34,443 nucleotides of DNA, taken from Deltaproteobacteria bacterium HGW-Deltaproteobacteria-22. Its GTDB lineage: Bacteria; Myxococcota_A; Polyangia; HGW-17. The notes beneath the pieces are model-generated. The model saw only the letters and a program-made list of their open reading frames with translations. It was not told the DNA's origin and ran no database searches. Positions 8,975 to 17,085 of this stretch are shown here, one piece after another. The stretch is from NCBI GenBank assembly GCA_002841825.1, contig PHAZ01000037.1, positions 1-34,443 of the forward strand, written 5' to 3'. Positions within the stretch are counted from its first letter, which is position 1. Each line of letters starts with the position of its first letter. The position numbers and the translations under genes were made by a program.

Positions 8975-9538
8975 CTAGAACATCGACGACAGCAGGTTGA
9001 TCTCCGGGATCCGGATCGCCAGCAGCGTCCAGACACCACCCAGCGCGATGGCGACGCCGTAGGGAAGTGGCGTGGTGGGCAGCTCGGCCAGCGGAACGCG
9101 GCGGGCCCCCGGCCGGAGCCAGGTCACCAGGGCGGTCCACAGATTGGAGAGCGTGCGTCGGGCGTGGCCGTGAACGATCACCCAGAAGATCGCGAAGAAG
9201 AAGCCGGCCATGACCACATGGATCAGCCCGGCGAGGACCCAGGGCCAGCCCAGCAGGGTCCCCAGCGCGCCCATGAGCTTGACGTCGCCCATCTCCATGG
9301 CCCCGAGAAGGGCCATCAGCAGGAACACGCCCAGTCCGGTGAAGCCTCCCAGCAGCGCCCAGCCCAAACCGGCCAGACCGTAGAAAAGGGTCCAGATGGC
9401 GCAACCGGCGATGAGCCCGGCGAGCACGACGGGATTGGGGATTTCACGAGAACGCAGATCGGTGTACGTGGACACACCCAGCATCGCCAGGCAGGCGGCG
9501 CCGGTAACCCAGTACTGGAGGGAAGCGGGAAGGCTCAA
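8975..9538 (-). CDS. CpaA/TadV-type prepilin peptidase (A24 family)
   Basis: The 187-aa polytopic protein has the two aspartates of the A24A aspartic prepilin peptidases: D27 in YTDLRSREIPN and D85 in the GxGD-type motif EMGDVKL. It lacks the N-terminal methyltransferase domain of PilD, as CpaA and TadV proteins do, and has about six transmembrane helices. It would cleave the leader from Flp-type prepilins at the cytoplasmic face of the inner membrane. Its probable substrate is encoded 31 bases upstream. The start used is TTG 9538, because the next ATG (9484) would remove much of TM1; the Shine-Dalgarno is poor, so translational coupling to the pilin gene is plausible. Confidence 0.85.
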   Translation of the reverse strand: MSLPASLQYWVTGAACLAMLGVSTYTDLRSREIPNPVVLAGLIAGCAIWTLFYGLAGLGWALLGGFTGLGVFLLMALLGAMEMGDVKLMGALGTLLGWPWVLAGLIHVVMAGFFFAIFWVIVHGHARRTLSNLWTALVTWLRPGARRVPLAELPTTPLPYGVAIALGGVWTLLAIRIPEINLLSSMF

Positions 9539-9569
9539 ACGGACTCAGTCGCCTCGACGGCAGACGGGA

Positions 9570-9833
9570 TCAGCCACCCGCGCCGACGTTCATCTGACCG
9601 AAGGTCTTCAGGGTCTTGGTATCGGTGTGATGACGCTCGGCACCCATGGTGGTGGGGGTCACGTTGGTGTCACCGGAGAGGGCGTTGGCCGCGCCGCCGA
9701 ACAGACGACGGATGTCATCGCCGAACAGGGTGACGACGCCGATGGCCGCAATCGCGATCAGGGCCACGATGATGATGTATTCGGTCAGGCCCTGTCCTTT
9801 GGTCTCGCCACGCAAACGCTTCATGAGTTTCAT
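9570..9833 (-). CDS. Flp-family type IVb pilin with extended C-terminus
   Basis: The 87-aa prepilin has a short basic leader (MKLMKRLRGETKG), a cleavage site after G13 and the Flp signature GLTEYIIIVALIAIAAIG. E18 would become residue 5 of the mature pilin, followed by Y19. Start ATG 9833 has a strong AAGGAG 6 bases upstream. Typical Flp pilins are about 50-65 aa; this one carries a polar tail of about 40 residues after the hydrophobic helix (Thr/Gly/His-rich, ending FGQMNVGAGG). It is followed at once by a prepilin peptidase, but no Tad secretion genes (cpaB, cpaC, tadA, tadB, tadC) are in the window. Confidence 0.88.
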   Translation of the reverse strand: MKLMKRLRGETKGQGLTEYIIIVALIAIAAIGVVTLFGDDIRRLFGGAANALSGDTNVTPTTMGAERHHTDTKTLKTFGQMNVGAGG

Positions 9834-9887
9834 GGGGATCTCCTTTCACAGTGGGGGAAGTAACCTCTGTGACAGTATTGGTGTACC

Positions 9888-10379
9888 TCAGGTGGGGGGG
9901 GTCTGACTATCGGTCATTTGACGGATTTTGCGATCCAGCCGCAAGATCGCCCGCCGATTCCGCTTCGCCAGCTTCTTCACGTAGAAGGCCGGACCTTCAA
10001 GGTCGCAGACAGCGCCGTCCCAGGACGCGCGAATCTCCGGAGCCAGATAGTAATCGGCGCGGAACCCGGCGATGAAGACCGTCTCGTCTCCCGACACGCG
10101 ATAACCGAGCCGGGTCAGTTCCTTTTCGAGCATCCGGGGGGCCGGCCGATCGAACCGGGAGAAGTCCAGGCGGGCCTGGATCCAGGTCAGCGCACGGTAT
10201 TTGTGGGTGGCCACGACGGCAGAGAAGACGATCGAGGCCACGGCGCTGCCCAGCAGCACCTGCGGGACAGGAACTGCGTTCATCCAGTACAATGTGGACA
10301 GGAACGCCACGGGGAAGAACAGCACGTTTGCGGTGAGAAAGAAGGAGATCCAGAGGCACCAGCGGCGGGAACGGTTCAT
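9888..10379 (-). CDS. Small membrane protein of unknown function, two TM helices
   Basis: The 163-aa protein has two hydrophobic segments (about residues 9-30 and 38-60) separated by a short Pro-rich turn. About 100 soluble residues follow and end in a strongly basic helix (KKLAKRNRRAILRLDRKIRQ). I do not recognise the family. Start ATG 10379 is chosen because a good promoter pair ends only 8 bases upstream, which also explains the lack of a Shine-Dalgarno. A GTG at 10409 is in frame but would lie inside the promoter. The gene lies between the acyl-CoA synthetase and the flp pilin, all on the same strand. Confidence 0.6.
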   Translation of the reverse strand: MNRSRRWCLWISFFLTANVLFFPVAFLSTLYWMNAVPVPQVLLGSAVASIVFSAVVATHKYRALTWIQARLDFSRFDRPAPRMLEKELTRLGYRVSGDETVFIAGFRADYYLAPEIRASWDGAVCDLEGPAFYVKKLAKRNRRAILRLDRKIRQMTDSQTPPT

Positions 10380-10387
10380 AGCACCGC

Positions 10388-10416
10388 AATATGGGGGCTG
10401 CACCGTCAAAAGTCAA
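10388..10416 (-). promoter_or_regulatory. Sigma70-like promoter abutting the start codon (leaderless candidate)
   Basis: On the minus strand, TTGACT (10411-10416) and CATATT (10388-10393) are separated by 17 bases. The -35 matches consensus at five of six positions and the -10 at four of six. Only 8 bases separate the -10 from ATG 10379, so transcription would begin at or within a base or two of the start codon. Confidence 0.5.
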
Positions 10417-10450
10417 GGAGCTGAGTGCGTGGAAAAATGCCGGAATACCC

Positions 10451-12136
10451 TTAAATCTGGTAAGGGGTGCCCTCGAACTCCATGCGGCGCAGCAGCTTGC
10501 GCTTGACCTTGCCGGACTGGGTCTTGGGCAGCTCCTTGACGTACTGCACCTTGCGCGGATACTTGTAGGGTGCGGCCACGTTCTTGACGTGATCCTGCAA
10601 CTGCTTGGTCAGTTCGGGGCTCTCCACGATTCCCGGACGCAGCACGATGAACGCCTTGACGACCTTGTCGCGCAGGGGATCCGGGCTCTCGACGGCGGCG
10701 GCCTCGAACACGGCCGGATGGCTCATCAGGGCGCTCTCCACGTCGAACGGGCTGATCCGGTAGCCGGAGGCCTTGATCACGTCGTCGGCGCGGCCGATGA
10801 ACCAGAAATAACCCTGCTCGTCCTCGCGCAGCACGTCGCCGGTGTAGAACCAGCCGTCCCGGAACACCTCGGCGGTGGCTTCGGGCTTGTTCAGGTATTC
10901 CTTCATCATGCCGGGATGGGAGTCGATCTTCACGCACAGGACGCCGGGATCACCCTTCTTCACGGGCACCAGTTTGCCGGTGGACTCCTCGTCCTCGTCG
11001 GGCGTCTCCATGAGGTTGATCACGATGCCCGGGCCGGGACGGCCGCAGGAACCCGGATAGACCGGCATGCCCACGCAGTTGTGCGCGTACACCATGCACT
11101 CGCTCATGCCGATGCCGTCGCGGATGCTGATGTTGAAGCGGGTCTTCACCTGCTCCATGGTGTCCGGGGTCAGCGGCTCGCCGGCGCTCACGCCCTCGCG
11201 CCATTTCGAGATGTCGAAGCGCGTCTCGGCGTTCTCGACCTTGAGCAGCATGCGATACATCGTGGGGGTGCCGATGAACACGGACACGCCGTAGGTGGCG
11301 AACAGTTCGAACCACTTCTCGGGGGAGAACGCACCCAGTTCGTGGTAGAGCACGATGCTCATGCCGCGATGCAGCGCGAACAGGAACGAGGAGGACACCG
11401 GCAGCAGCCAGCCGACCTCGGCCGGGCAGGTGATGACGTCTGGCGTGTCGTAGTTGTACCAGTAGTTGGCCAGGTACTCGTAGGCTAGACCGTAGCGGTG
11501 GTAGTGCACGACACCCTTGGGATCGCCGGTGGTGCCGGAGGTGTAGGCGACGAACGCCACGTCCCCGTTGTCGGTGTCGACGCTCTTGAACTCGTCGGAG
11601 GCCGCGGCCATCTCGACGTCATACTTGACGTGGCGGGGGTTAGTCGTGGTCTCGCCGAGATAATCGAACACGATCACATGCTCGAGGGTCTTGGCCTCGT
11701 CGCGAACCGCGTCAATCACGTCCACCAGCTGCGGCGTGGTGACGATGGCCTTCACCTTCGCGTCGTTGCAGCGGTACAGGATGTCCTTCTCGCGGAACAT
11801 CGTGGAAGAGGGGATGAAGATGCCGCCGCACTTGGTGGCGGCCAGGGCGCAGATGTAGAACTCGACCTGGTTGCCCACGCGCAGCAGCAGGACGTCGTTG
11901 CGTCCGAAGCCCAGCTTGGTGAGCACGTTGGCGAACTTGTTGGTCTGCCGGCGCAGGTCGTCATAGGTGAGCTTGCGCTTCTCGCCTTTGCTGTTTTCCC
12001 AGTAAATGGCGGCCCTGTCGCCGAGGCCACGGTCGCAGACGGCGTCCGAGGAGGCGTACCCGATGTTCAGTTTCTCGGGAATGAAGGACCACGGATTGTG
12101 AGAATTCCATTCTTTTTCGTAATTGAACTCAGTCAT
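10451..12136 (-). CDS. Acyl-CoA synthetase (ACSM/benzoate-CoA ligase-like, ANL superfamily)
   Basis: The 561-aa enzyme activates a carboxylic acid to its acyl-CoA through an acyl-adenylate. Core ANL motifs are present: the P-loop YTSGTTGDPKG (198-208), the A5-like region GIGMSE, the A7/A8 hinge block YTGDVLREDEQGYFWFIGRAD with DDVIKASGYRISP, and the catalytic lysine in the C-terminal PKTQSGKVKRK (K543). The sequence SHNPWSFIPEKLNIGYASSDA at the start and the TAEVFRDGWFYTGD context fit the medium-chain/benzoate-CoA ligase branch better than acetyl-CoA synthetase; the exact substrate cannot be read from the sequence. ATG 12136 begins at the conserved N-terminal region; the 19 codons upstream in frame are not family-like. 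It lies 117 bases from the preceding gene, so it probably has its own promoter, which I could not identify convincingly. Confidence 0.92.
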   Translation of the reverse strand: MTEFNYEKEWNSHNPWSFIPEKLNIGYASSDAVCDRGLGDRAAIYWENSKGEKRKLTYDDLRRQTNKFANVLTKLGFGRNDVLLLRVGNQVEFYICALAATKCGGIFIPSSTMFREKDILYRCNDAKVKAIVTTPQLVDVIDAVRDEAKTLEHVIVFDYLGETTTNPRHVKYDVEMAAASDEFKSVDTDNGDVAFVAYTSGTTGDPKGVVHYHRYGLAYEYLANYWYNYDTPDVITCPAEVGWLLPVSSSFLFALHRGMSIVLYHELGAFSPEKWFELFATYGVSVFIGTPTMYRMLLKVENAETRFDISKWREGVSAGEPLTPDTMEQVKTRFNISIRDGIGMSECMVYAHNCVGMPVYPGSCGRPGPGIVINLMETPDEDEESTGKLVPVKKGDPGVLCVKIDSHPGMMKEYLNKPEATAEVFRDGWFYTGDVLREDEQGYFWFIGRADDVIKASGYRISPFDVESALMSHPAVFEAAAVESPDPLRDKVVKAFIVLRPGIVESPELTKQLQDHVKNVAAPYKYPRKVQYVKELPKTQSGKVKRKLLRRMEFEGTPYQI

Positions 12137-12253
12137 GGCACCATACCTTGTTTCGAAAGAGGTTGAAGGAAATTGTTCGGACCTTGTTCCCAAGGTTTTT
12201 CACGATTGCCGCCCCACTCCTACACGAAATGGCATCGGGTTTCAAGAGGGAAG

Positions 12254-14467
12254 TTAGCGATCCGGGTCCGCGCAGAACTTTGCGATTTCGGCGGTGGTGC
12301 GTGCCAGTTCAGGGGACTTTGCCGTGAAAGGGGAGATCAACTCCCGCAGCCTGGGACAGTCTTCGCGACGGCCCCTGCCCAGGTACGCCTGGGCGGTGGT
12401 CACGGCCATCTCCGGGCAGGGATCGAGTCGGAACAGATCCTCGAATTCGGCGCACACGTCCTGCTTCAACTGCAGGCGGGCCTCGGCCTGCAGCACCCGC
12501 AGGGTCTGGCGCACCCGCGGGGCGAGATCACCGCGGGCAAGCACCGGCTGGAGCACGGCGACGGCCCGGGTCGGATCCTGCAGCACGAGGTAGTGATGGG
12601 CGAGCCTGCGGGCCTCGCGCACGGGCAGTGAGGGCAGCCGTGAGAGCAGGCCGGCTGCTGCTTCGGCCTTCCCGAGGTAGAGGTGGATCAGGGCCGCTTC
12701 CAGGAGGATCTCCGGGTCGGTCAACTGGGGCGGGATCGAGAGCGCCTTGAGTTTCTCTTCCACCAGGGTGCCCTGTCCGGGCAGGGCACGCAGGGTGACC
12801 CGCAGGAATCGCAGTTGCCAGAACAAACCCCGAGGCGAGGGCCTTCCGGCCGGCGCCAGCAGCGGGAGGATCCGCTCCAGTCGCTCGCGCACCCGCGGAT
12901 AGTCCACGGGTCGGACCTCCTCGCAGGTCAGGAACCGGGCGTAGAGCTCCAGGTCGGCTTCGGGCCCCCGAAGGGCCTTGCAAGGACCGAGATCATCCTC
13001 GAACCTCAAGGTCTCGTCCCCGCAGAGGCGCGCCAGGGCCCCGCCGGCCTCGGCGAAGCGCTCCAGGTCGAAGTCGACGCGGGCCGCCAGCCGTGCGGTG
13101 AAGCGAGAGTCTTCGGGCAGCGTCGCCAGCCGCTCGCGGAGAGCGCTCAGGCGGGCTTCGTGGGATGTGGTGCCCCACTCCAGATGATCCAGCGACGAAA
13201 CGGCGGCCTTGGTCCACAGCGCAGACCACCACCGGCGGTGCAACCCCTGGCGGGACAGACGGTCGAGCTCGTCCAGGTCCTTCCCGGTGAAGGTCTCAGA
13301 GAACACGATTGGTGGCCAGGTGGCCTTTGGAGTTCCTGTGGCCCACCGCCGCGCGGTCGCAAGCTCCCCGGAGAGGATCGCCGACCAGACGGCCGTGGCG
13401 TCTCCCGGCGCGGACTTCCGCTGCGAGAACCAGGCAAACGCGGGCTCCGGTTCCAGCCGGTTCATGCGGTCCGTTGCGTCCAGACTCTCGAGCCGCTCGT
13501 CGACAGGGCTGCGGCGCTGCGAGAACTCCTTCCTGACCTGGGAGTACAGTTCCTGCGCGTCGAACTCCTGGGCCAGCCGCATCACGGCCAGCAGCACGGC
13601 GTCCTGTGGCACCAGCGGCACCTTCTGCAGTTCGTCGACGGCACGCGCCCGGTCCTCGCCGGCCGCGCAGGCGCGCACCAGGTGGTTCCAGGCTTTCTGG
13701 GCGGGTGGGACATCACCGGCGGCGGGCTCCGGCTGCGCAGGCCGTTGTCCGCGCCGGCAGGCGATCCAGTCGCGCCACAGCGGGAGTGTGGCGTGTCCGG
13801 GCTCGGTCCGGGTCCAGAGGTCCAGGATTCCTTCGGCTTCGTCGAGCTGGTCGCGTGACAGGTGCCAGTCCAGCAGCAGGGGCCAGTCCAAAGGCAGCTC
13901 CGGTCCTGGCAGCAGGTTCCTCACGAAGGCAACCTGGCCCGCCGCCACGCCCGCCCACAGCGTGGCGTTGCGCAGCAGAGACGAGCGGGGCCAGAGATCC
14001 CAGACACGCAAAGCCTCGAAAAAGTTCTCCATCAACTCGGTTTGGGTCTCGGCGGTGGCACAGCGCACAAGAATGCGCGAGGTCAGCAGGCGAAGCCGGG
14101 TGCGCGCGTCGGAGAAGGCCCATTCACGGCCCAGCAACTGGGAGGCCACCCGGTGGATCCTGTTCCACGGGCCGGGATCGGAGCCTTGAAGCAGGACGCC
14201 CTGGGATTGCACCAACGCCCAGATGGACCACACCGAAGGATCCGCCGGGTTGGCGCGGGCCGCCCGTTCGCTGGCTGACAGAGCTTCTGCGTGGGTGCGC
14301 CATTGTGCCAGCGGGACCCCGTCATCGAAACGTGCGACGAGGGCCTGTCCGTGTTGATTCCGGCGCCGGAGGTCCTGCCGGTTCCAGAGGAAGCCCAGTC
14401 CCAGTCCGCCGATCAGGAAGATCCACAGGATCCCCATGATCAGGAGGGGCCTGGTGGACCGCTGCAT
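12254..14467 (-). CDS. Membrane-anchored helical-repeat (TPR-like) protein, unknown role
   Basis: The 737-aa protein has an N-terminal membrane anchor (about residues 8-28, rich in Leu/Ile/Gly, after a short basic tail). About 700 Ala/Leu/Arg/Trp-rich helical residues follow, with irregular TPR-like pairs such as ILLEAALIHLYLGKAEAAAGLLSRL near 600-625 and AVTTAQAYLGRGRREDC near the C-terminus. The topology predicts a large periplasmic scaffold. No enzymatic motif is visible and I do not recognise a named family. ATG 14467 has GGAG 7 bases upstream. A GTG two codons earlier would give a GTGA overlap with the phosphoesterase stop. Either way it is translationally close to that gene and is probably the last member of the ribH-led operon. 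Confidence 0.7.
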   Translation of the reverse strand: MQRSTRPLLIMGILWIFLIGGLGLGFLWNRQDLRRRNQHGQALVARFDDGVPLAQWRTHAEALSASERAARANPADPSVWSIWALVQSQGVLLQGSDPGPWNRIHRVASQLLGREWAFSDARTRLRLLTSRILVRCATAETQTELMENFFEALRVWDLWPRSSLLRNATLWAGVAAGQVAFVRNLLPGPELPLDWPLLLDWHLSRDQLDEAEGILDLWTRTEPGHATLPLWRDWIACRRGQRPAQPEPAAGDVPPAQKAWNHLVRACAAGEDRARAVDELQKVPLVPQDAVLLAVMRLAQEFDAQELYSQVRKEFSQRRSPVDERLESLDATDRMNRLEPEPAFAWFSQRKSAPGDATAVWSAILSGELATARRWATGTPKATWPPIVFSETFTGKDLDELDRLSRQGLHRRWWSALWTKAAVSSLDHLEWGTTSHEARLSALRERLATLPEDSRFTARLAARVDFDLERFAEAGGALARLCGDETLRFEDDLGPCKALRGPEADLELYARFLTCEEVRPVDYPRVRERLERILPLLAPAGRPSPRGLFWQLRFLRVTLRALPGQGTLVEEKLKALSIPPQLTDPEILLEAALIHLYLGKAEAAAGLLSRLPSLPVREARRLAHHYLVLQDPTRAVAVLQPVLARGDLAPRVRQTLRVLQAEARLQLKQDVCAEFEDLFRLDPCPEMAVTTAQAYLGRGRREDCPRLRELISPFTAKSPELARTTAEIAKFCADPDR

Positions 14468-14469
14468 GT

Positions 14470-15375
14470 TCACACTCCGGCGGGGGAGTCTGGGATGAAG
14501 ACGCCCGATGGTGATTTCCAGTGTCCTGAGGCCGGATCGTGCACGATCACCCAGGAGCGCTCCAGGCCTGTTTCGCCGAACCGGAACAACCGGGCCCGGG
14601 CCCGCAGGGCCGGGCGCGGGTCGTCGAGGATCGCGCAGCCGGTGCCCATCACCGGGATCTGGGAACCTCCGGGACCGTCGATCCGTCGCTCCACGTCACG
14701 GTGTTCGTGGCCGTGAAGGATCAGGTCCACGCCGTGTTTCCAGAGCAGGCGGCGCAGGTGGGCGCCGTCGACCAGGCCGTCATGCCATGATTCGGCGCCC
14801 GGGCAGGGAGCGTGATGGATCAGGATCACGCGTGTGCGGCCGGATTTCTTCTTCAGGATGGCTTCAAGACGCTGCAACTGGCCTGCACCCAGCTCGCCGT
14901 AGGCCATGCCCAGCGCCGTCGGGAGCGCGGTGGACAGGCCGATGATCTCGATGGGACCGACCGTGCGCACGACCGGATAATCCTGCGGCCCGGCGGCCCA
15001 GGCGTATGGACCGAGATTTTCCCAGAAGATCTCGTGCTCGATGGCATCTGGCAGGTAGGCGTCATGGTTGCCGGGCACCACGGACACCTGGTGAGGCTCG
15101 AAGCCGCTCTCCTCGAAGTGCGTTCGCACCCGAAGGTATTCCTCGGGATAGGCCAGGTTGACCAGGTCGCCGGTGATCATCAGGTGGGAGACACCGATGT
15201 CCCGGAGGTGGGACAGCAGGCTCTTGAGCAGGTGAGGCCTGAACGAGCGTCGCGAGGAGACCAGCAGGTTCACCGCGCCGGTGATGCGCTTGCTCATGAG
15301 GTCGCGCAGCTGGAAACAGGACGGCACGGGATAATGGATGTCGGTGAGGTGGGCGGCCAATAGGGTATCCGGCAT
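14470..15375 (-). CDS. Calcineurin-like metallophosphoesterase
   Basis: The 301-aa protein has the full metallophosphoesterase motif set: TDIHY (D12, H14), GD (D70), GNHD (102-105), IHHAP (H187) and HGHEH (221-225), which together bind two metal ions and the phosphate. The segment SKRITGAVNLL after the first motif resembles phosphoesterases that act on lipid or nucleotide pyrophosphates (CpdA and LpxH-like groups), but I cannot fix the substrate. There is no signal peptide, so the protein is cytoplasmic or peripheral. ATG 15375 has a good GGAAGGA Shine-Dalgarno. It follows the CDP-alcohol phosphatidyltransferase gene by 27 bases, so a function in phospholipid or head-group turnover is a reasonable inference. 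Confidence 0.88.
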   Translation of the reverse strand: MPDTLLAAHLTDIHYPVPSCFQLRDLMSKRITGAVNLLVSSRRSFRPHLLKSLLSHLRDIGVSHLMITGDLVNLAYPEEYLRVRTHFEESGFEPHQVSVVPGNHDAYLPDAIEHEIFWENLGPYAWAAGPQDYPVVRTVGPIEIIGLSTALPTALGMAYGELGAGQLQRLEAILKKKSGRTRVILIHHAPCPGAESWHDGLVDGAHLRRLLWKHGVDLILHGHEHRDVERRIDGPGGSQIPVMGTGCAILDDPRPALRARARLFRFGETGLERSWVIVHDPASGHWKSPSGVFIPDSPAGV

Positions 15376-15402
15376 GGGTCTTCCTTCCGCGGTCGTCGCC
15401 GC

Positions 15403-16221
15403 TTACGCGGGGGTGCGTCCCTCGAGCTCCTCGCGCCACTTCCGCGCGGCCCTCCAGAACTCCTGGCGTTCTTCCGGGTGCAGGACGATCCAGCCCAGGA
15501 AGATGTAGGCGAACATGCTCAGGAAAAGGAACTCCCACACGAACTGCCGGTAGAACAGCGCCTGTGCGATGACCGCGACGTAGGCGAACAGCACGAGAGC
15601 AACGACCCATCGCTGAAGTCTTCGGCCGTGATGACTCACGAAGGGGAAATCCGTCAGCAGGCCAGCGGCGATGGCCACCGTGAGTCCGGCGAGCCACCAG
15701 TGGGCGCCGGGCAGCTTCCAGATCATTCGGGAGTTGTAGAGGGAGAAGAGCATCATCGCCGCGATGGGACGGGGCAGGCCCTTCCAGCAGAACTTGAACG
15801 TGAACGGGACGGCGGTGTTGCGGGCGTGGCGGATGCTGCCGGCCGAGATCAGCAGGAACGTCATGCCCAGCGCCAGCTCGAGGTTCGTTGGCGCCAGGTG
15901 CGAGAACACGATGAACGCCGGCGCGATGCCCTGGGCCAGGTGGTCCGTGATGGTGTCGAAGTCCGAACCGAACTGGTTGGAATGCCCGGTCAGACGCGCG
16001 ACATAGCCGTCGAGGGAGTCACCGAGGATGAAGCCCAGCAGCACCGCGTAGGAGGCGTCCACCGGGCGGCCGAGCATGGCCAGGTAGATCCCGGCGGTGC
16101 CGCCGGCGAGGTTCACCAGCGTGAAGATGTCCTTGAAGCCGAAGCCCTTGCCGATCAGACGGTTGAGCAGACGGTCGATGGGGATGCACAGTGCGGCCAG
16201 GAGCTGGTTCAGTTTTTTCAT
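15403..16221 (-). CDS. CDP-alcohol phosphatidyltransferase, PssA-like
   Basis: The 272-aa integral membrane enzyme transfers a phosphatidyl group from a CDP-lipid to an alcohol. The family signature D-x2-DG-x2-AR-x8-G-x3-D-x3-D is complete: D68, D71-G72, A75-R76, G85, D89 and D93. The following helices, with ASYAV before and HLAQGIAPAF after the motif, resemble CDP-diacylglycerol-serine O-phosphatidyltransferase, and the length suits PssA; other head groups cannot be excluded. Start ATG 16221 overlaps the stop of the MEMO-family gene by four bases (ATGA), so the two are translationally coupled. The C-terminal about 25 residues are charged and cytoplasmic. Confidence 0.85.
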   Translation of the reverse strand: MKKLNQLLAALCIPIDRLLNRLIGKGFGFKDIFTLVNLAGGTAGIYLAMLGRPVDASYAVLLGFILGDSLDGYVARLTGHSNQFGSDFDTITDHLAQGIAPAFIVFSHLAPTNLELALGMTFLLISAGSIRHARNTAVPFTFKFCWKGLPRPIAAMMLFSLYNSRMIWKLPGAHWWLAGLTVAIAAGLLTDFPFVSHHGRRLQRWVVALVLFAYVAVIAQALFYRQFVWEFLFLSMFAYIFLGWIVLHPEERQEFWRAARKWREELEGRTPA

Positions 16222-17042
16222 GCGGAAAACACCATCGAAGCATAGCCGACCACCGAGGAAGCGTCGCCGGAAGCTTCCATGGAGGTGGCATAGTGGATCA
16301 ACCGGGCCCGGGTCGCCCCTGCGAGAAGGGCCGCCGACAGGGCACACACGGCCGGAATGACCCCGCACATGGAGATGTCCCTGGAGACGACGGTGTCCCA
16401 GGCTTTCTCGGGGTTCATTTCCAGGAAGGGTTCCAGCGCCTCGTGGTCGAGCCGGAGGGCCGTCTCCTGTGGATGGAAGTGGCTCATATCGGTGCTGGCG
16501 ATTATTATATAATTAGAACCGCAGATCTCATCGGCTGCCTGGACCAACAGGTGTGCGAGCTCCACTGCCGGAGCGTATTCGTGGAAACCCAGGCAGATGG
16601 GCAAAATGCGAAAATCGTTGCGGCGGCACTGAAGAAAGGGCAACTGGACCTCGAGGCTGTGCTCCCGGCGGTGCGCCTCGGCGTCGGCGGCAATCCACTC
16701 CGGGCCCAGGGAGATCAGGCGGTCCCGCAGGGGGGTGTGGACCGCGACGGTACCCAGCGGGGTTTCCCAGGCGTCGTGGGAGTCCACGGCCACGGGCAGG
16801 CCCAGACCGGTATGGTTGGGCCCCAGGAGGATGACCGTGTCGGGGATCGTCGGAAGGGCGCCCATCAGCCGGCCGGCCGTCCCGCCGGAATACTGGATGC
16901 CGGCATGTGGGCACAGCGCTGCCACCGGCTGCTCGGCCAGGGTGTGGGCTAAACATAAATATTTTTTCACTTCACGTTCCAGGGCACCGGCCGAGGAAGG
17001 ATAGAAGCGTCCTGCGACGACAGGGCGACGTACAGAATGCAT
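16218..17042 (-). CDS. MEMO1-family protein (AmmeMemoRadiSam system protein B)
   Basis: The 274-aa protein belongs to the MEMO family, which shares the fold of metal-dependent class III extradiol dioxygenases. Expected metal-site residues are visible: H46 in PHAGIQYSG, H77 in GPNHTG, D185 and H188 in STDMSHF, and C226 in SMCGVIP. ATG 17042 is chosen because GGAGG lies 6 bases upstream; a GTG at 17078 is in frame but lacks a comparable site. In many bacteria and archaea this protein is encoded with an AMMECR1 protein and a radical-SAM protein; neither is in the window. Its reaction is not settled, and here it is coupled to a phospholipid synthase. A short AT-rich patch near 16500, including two consecutive ATA codons, is unusual for this genome but keeps the frame. 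Confidence 0.88.
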   Translation of the reverse strand: MHSVRRPVVAGRFYPSSAGALEREVKKYLCLAHTLAEQPVAALCPHAGIQYSGGTAGRLMGALPTIPDTVILLGPNHTGLGLPVAVDSHDAWETPLGTVAVHTPLRDRLISLGPEWIAADAEAHRREHSLEVQLPFLQCRRNDFRILPICLGFHEYAPAVELAHLLVQAADEICGSNYIIIASTDMSHFHPQETALRLDHEALEPFLEMNPEKAWDTVVSRDISMCGVIPAVCALSAALLAGATRARLIHYATSMEASGDASSVVGYASMVFSA

Positions 17043-17085
17043 CGGCTGCCTCCGGCCCCATGGGTACGCCTTTTTCACGGAAGGG

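Noticed and set aside
12181-12201. A hairpin with a T tract (ACCTTG/CAAGGT, then TTTTT) on the plus strand
   Set aside because: No plus-strand gene precedes it, the stem is only 6 bp and half AT, and it faces against the genes on both sides.
16495-16520. The AT-rich patch with rare ATA codons as a sign of insertion or a hidden promoter
   Set aside because: It codes in frame for the conserved strand before the STDMSH motif of the MEMO fold, so it is an odd codon choice rather than foreign DNA.
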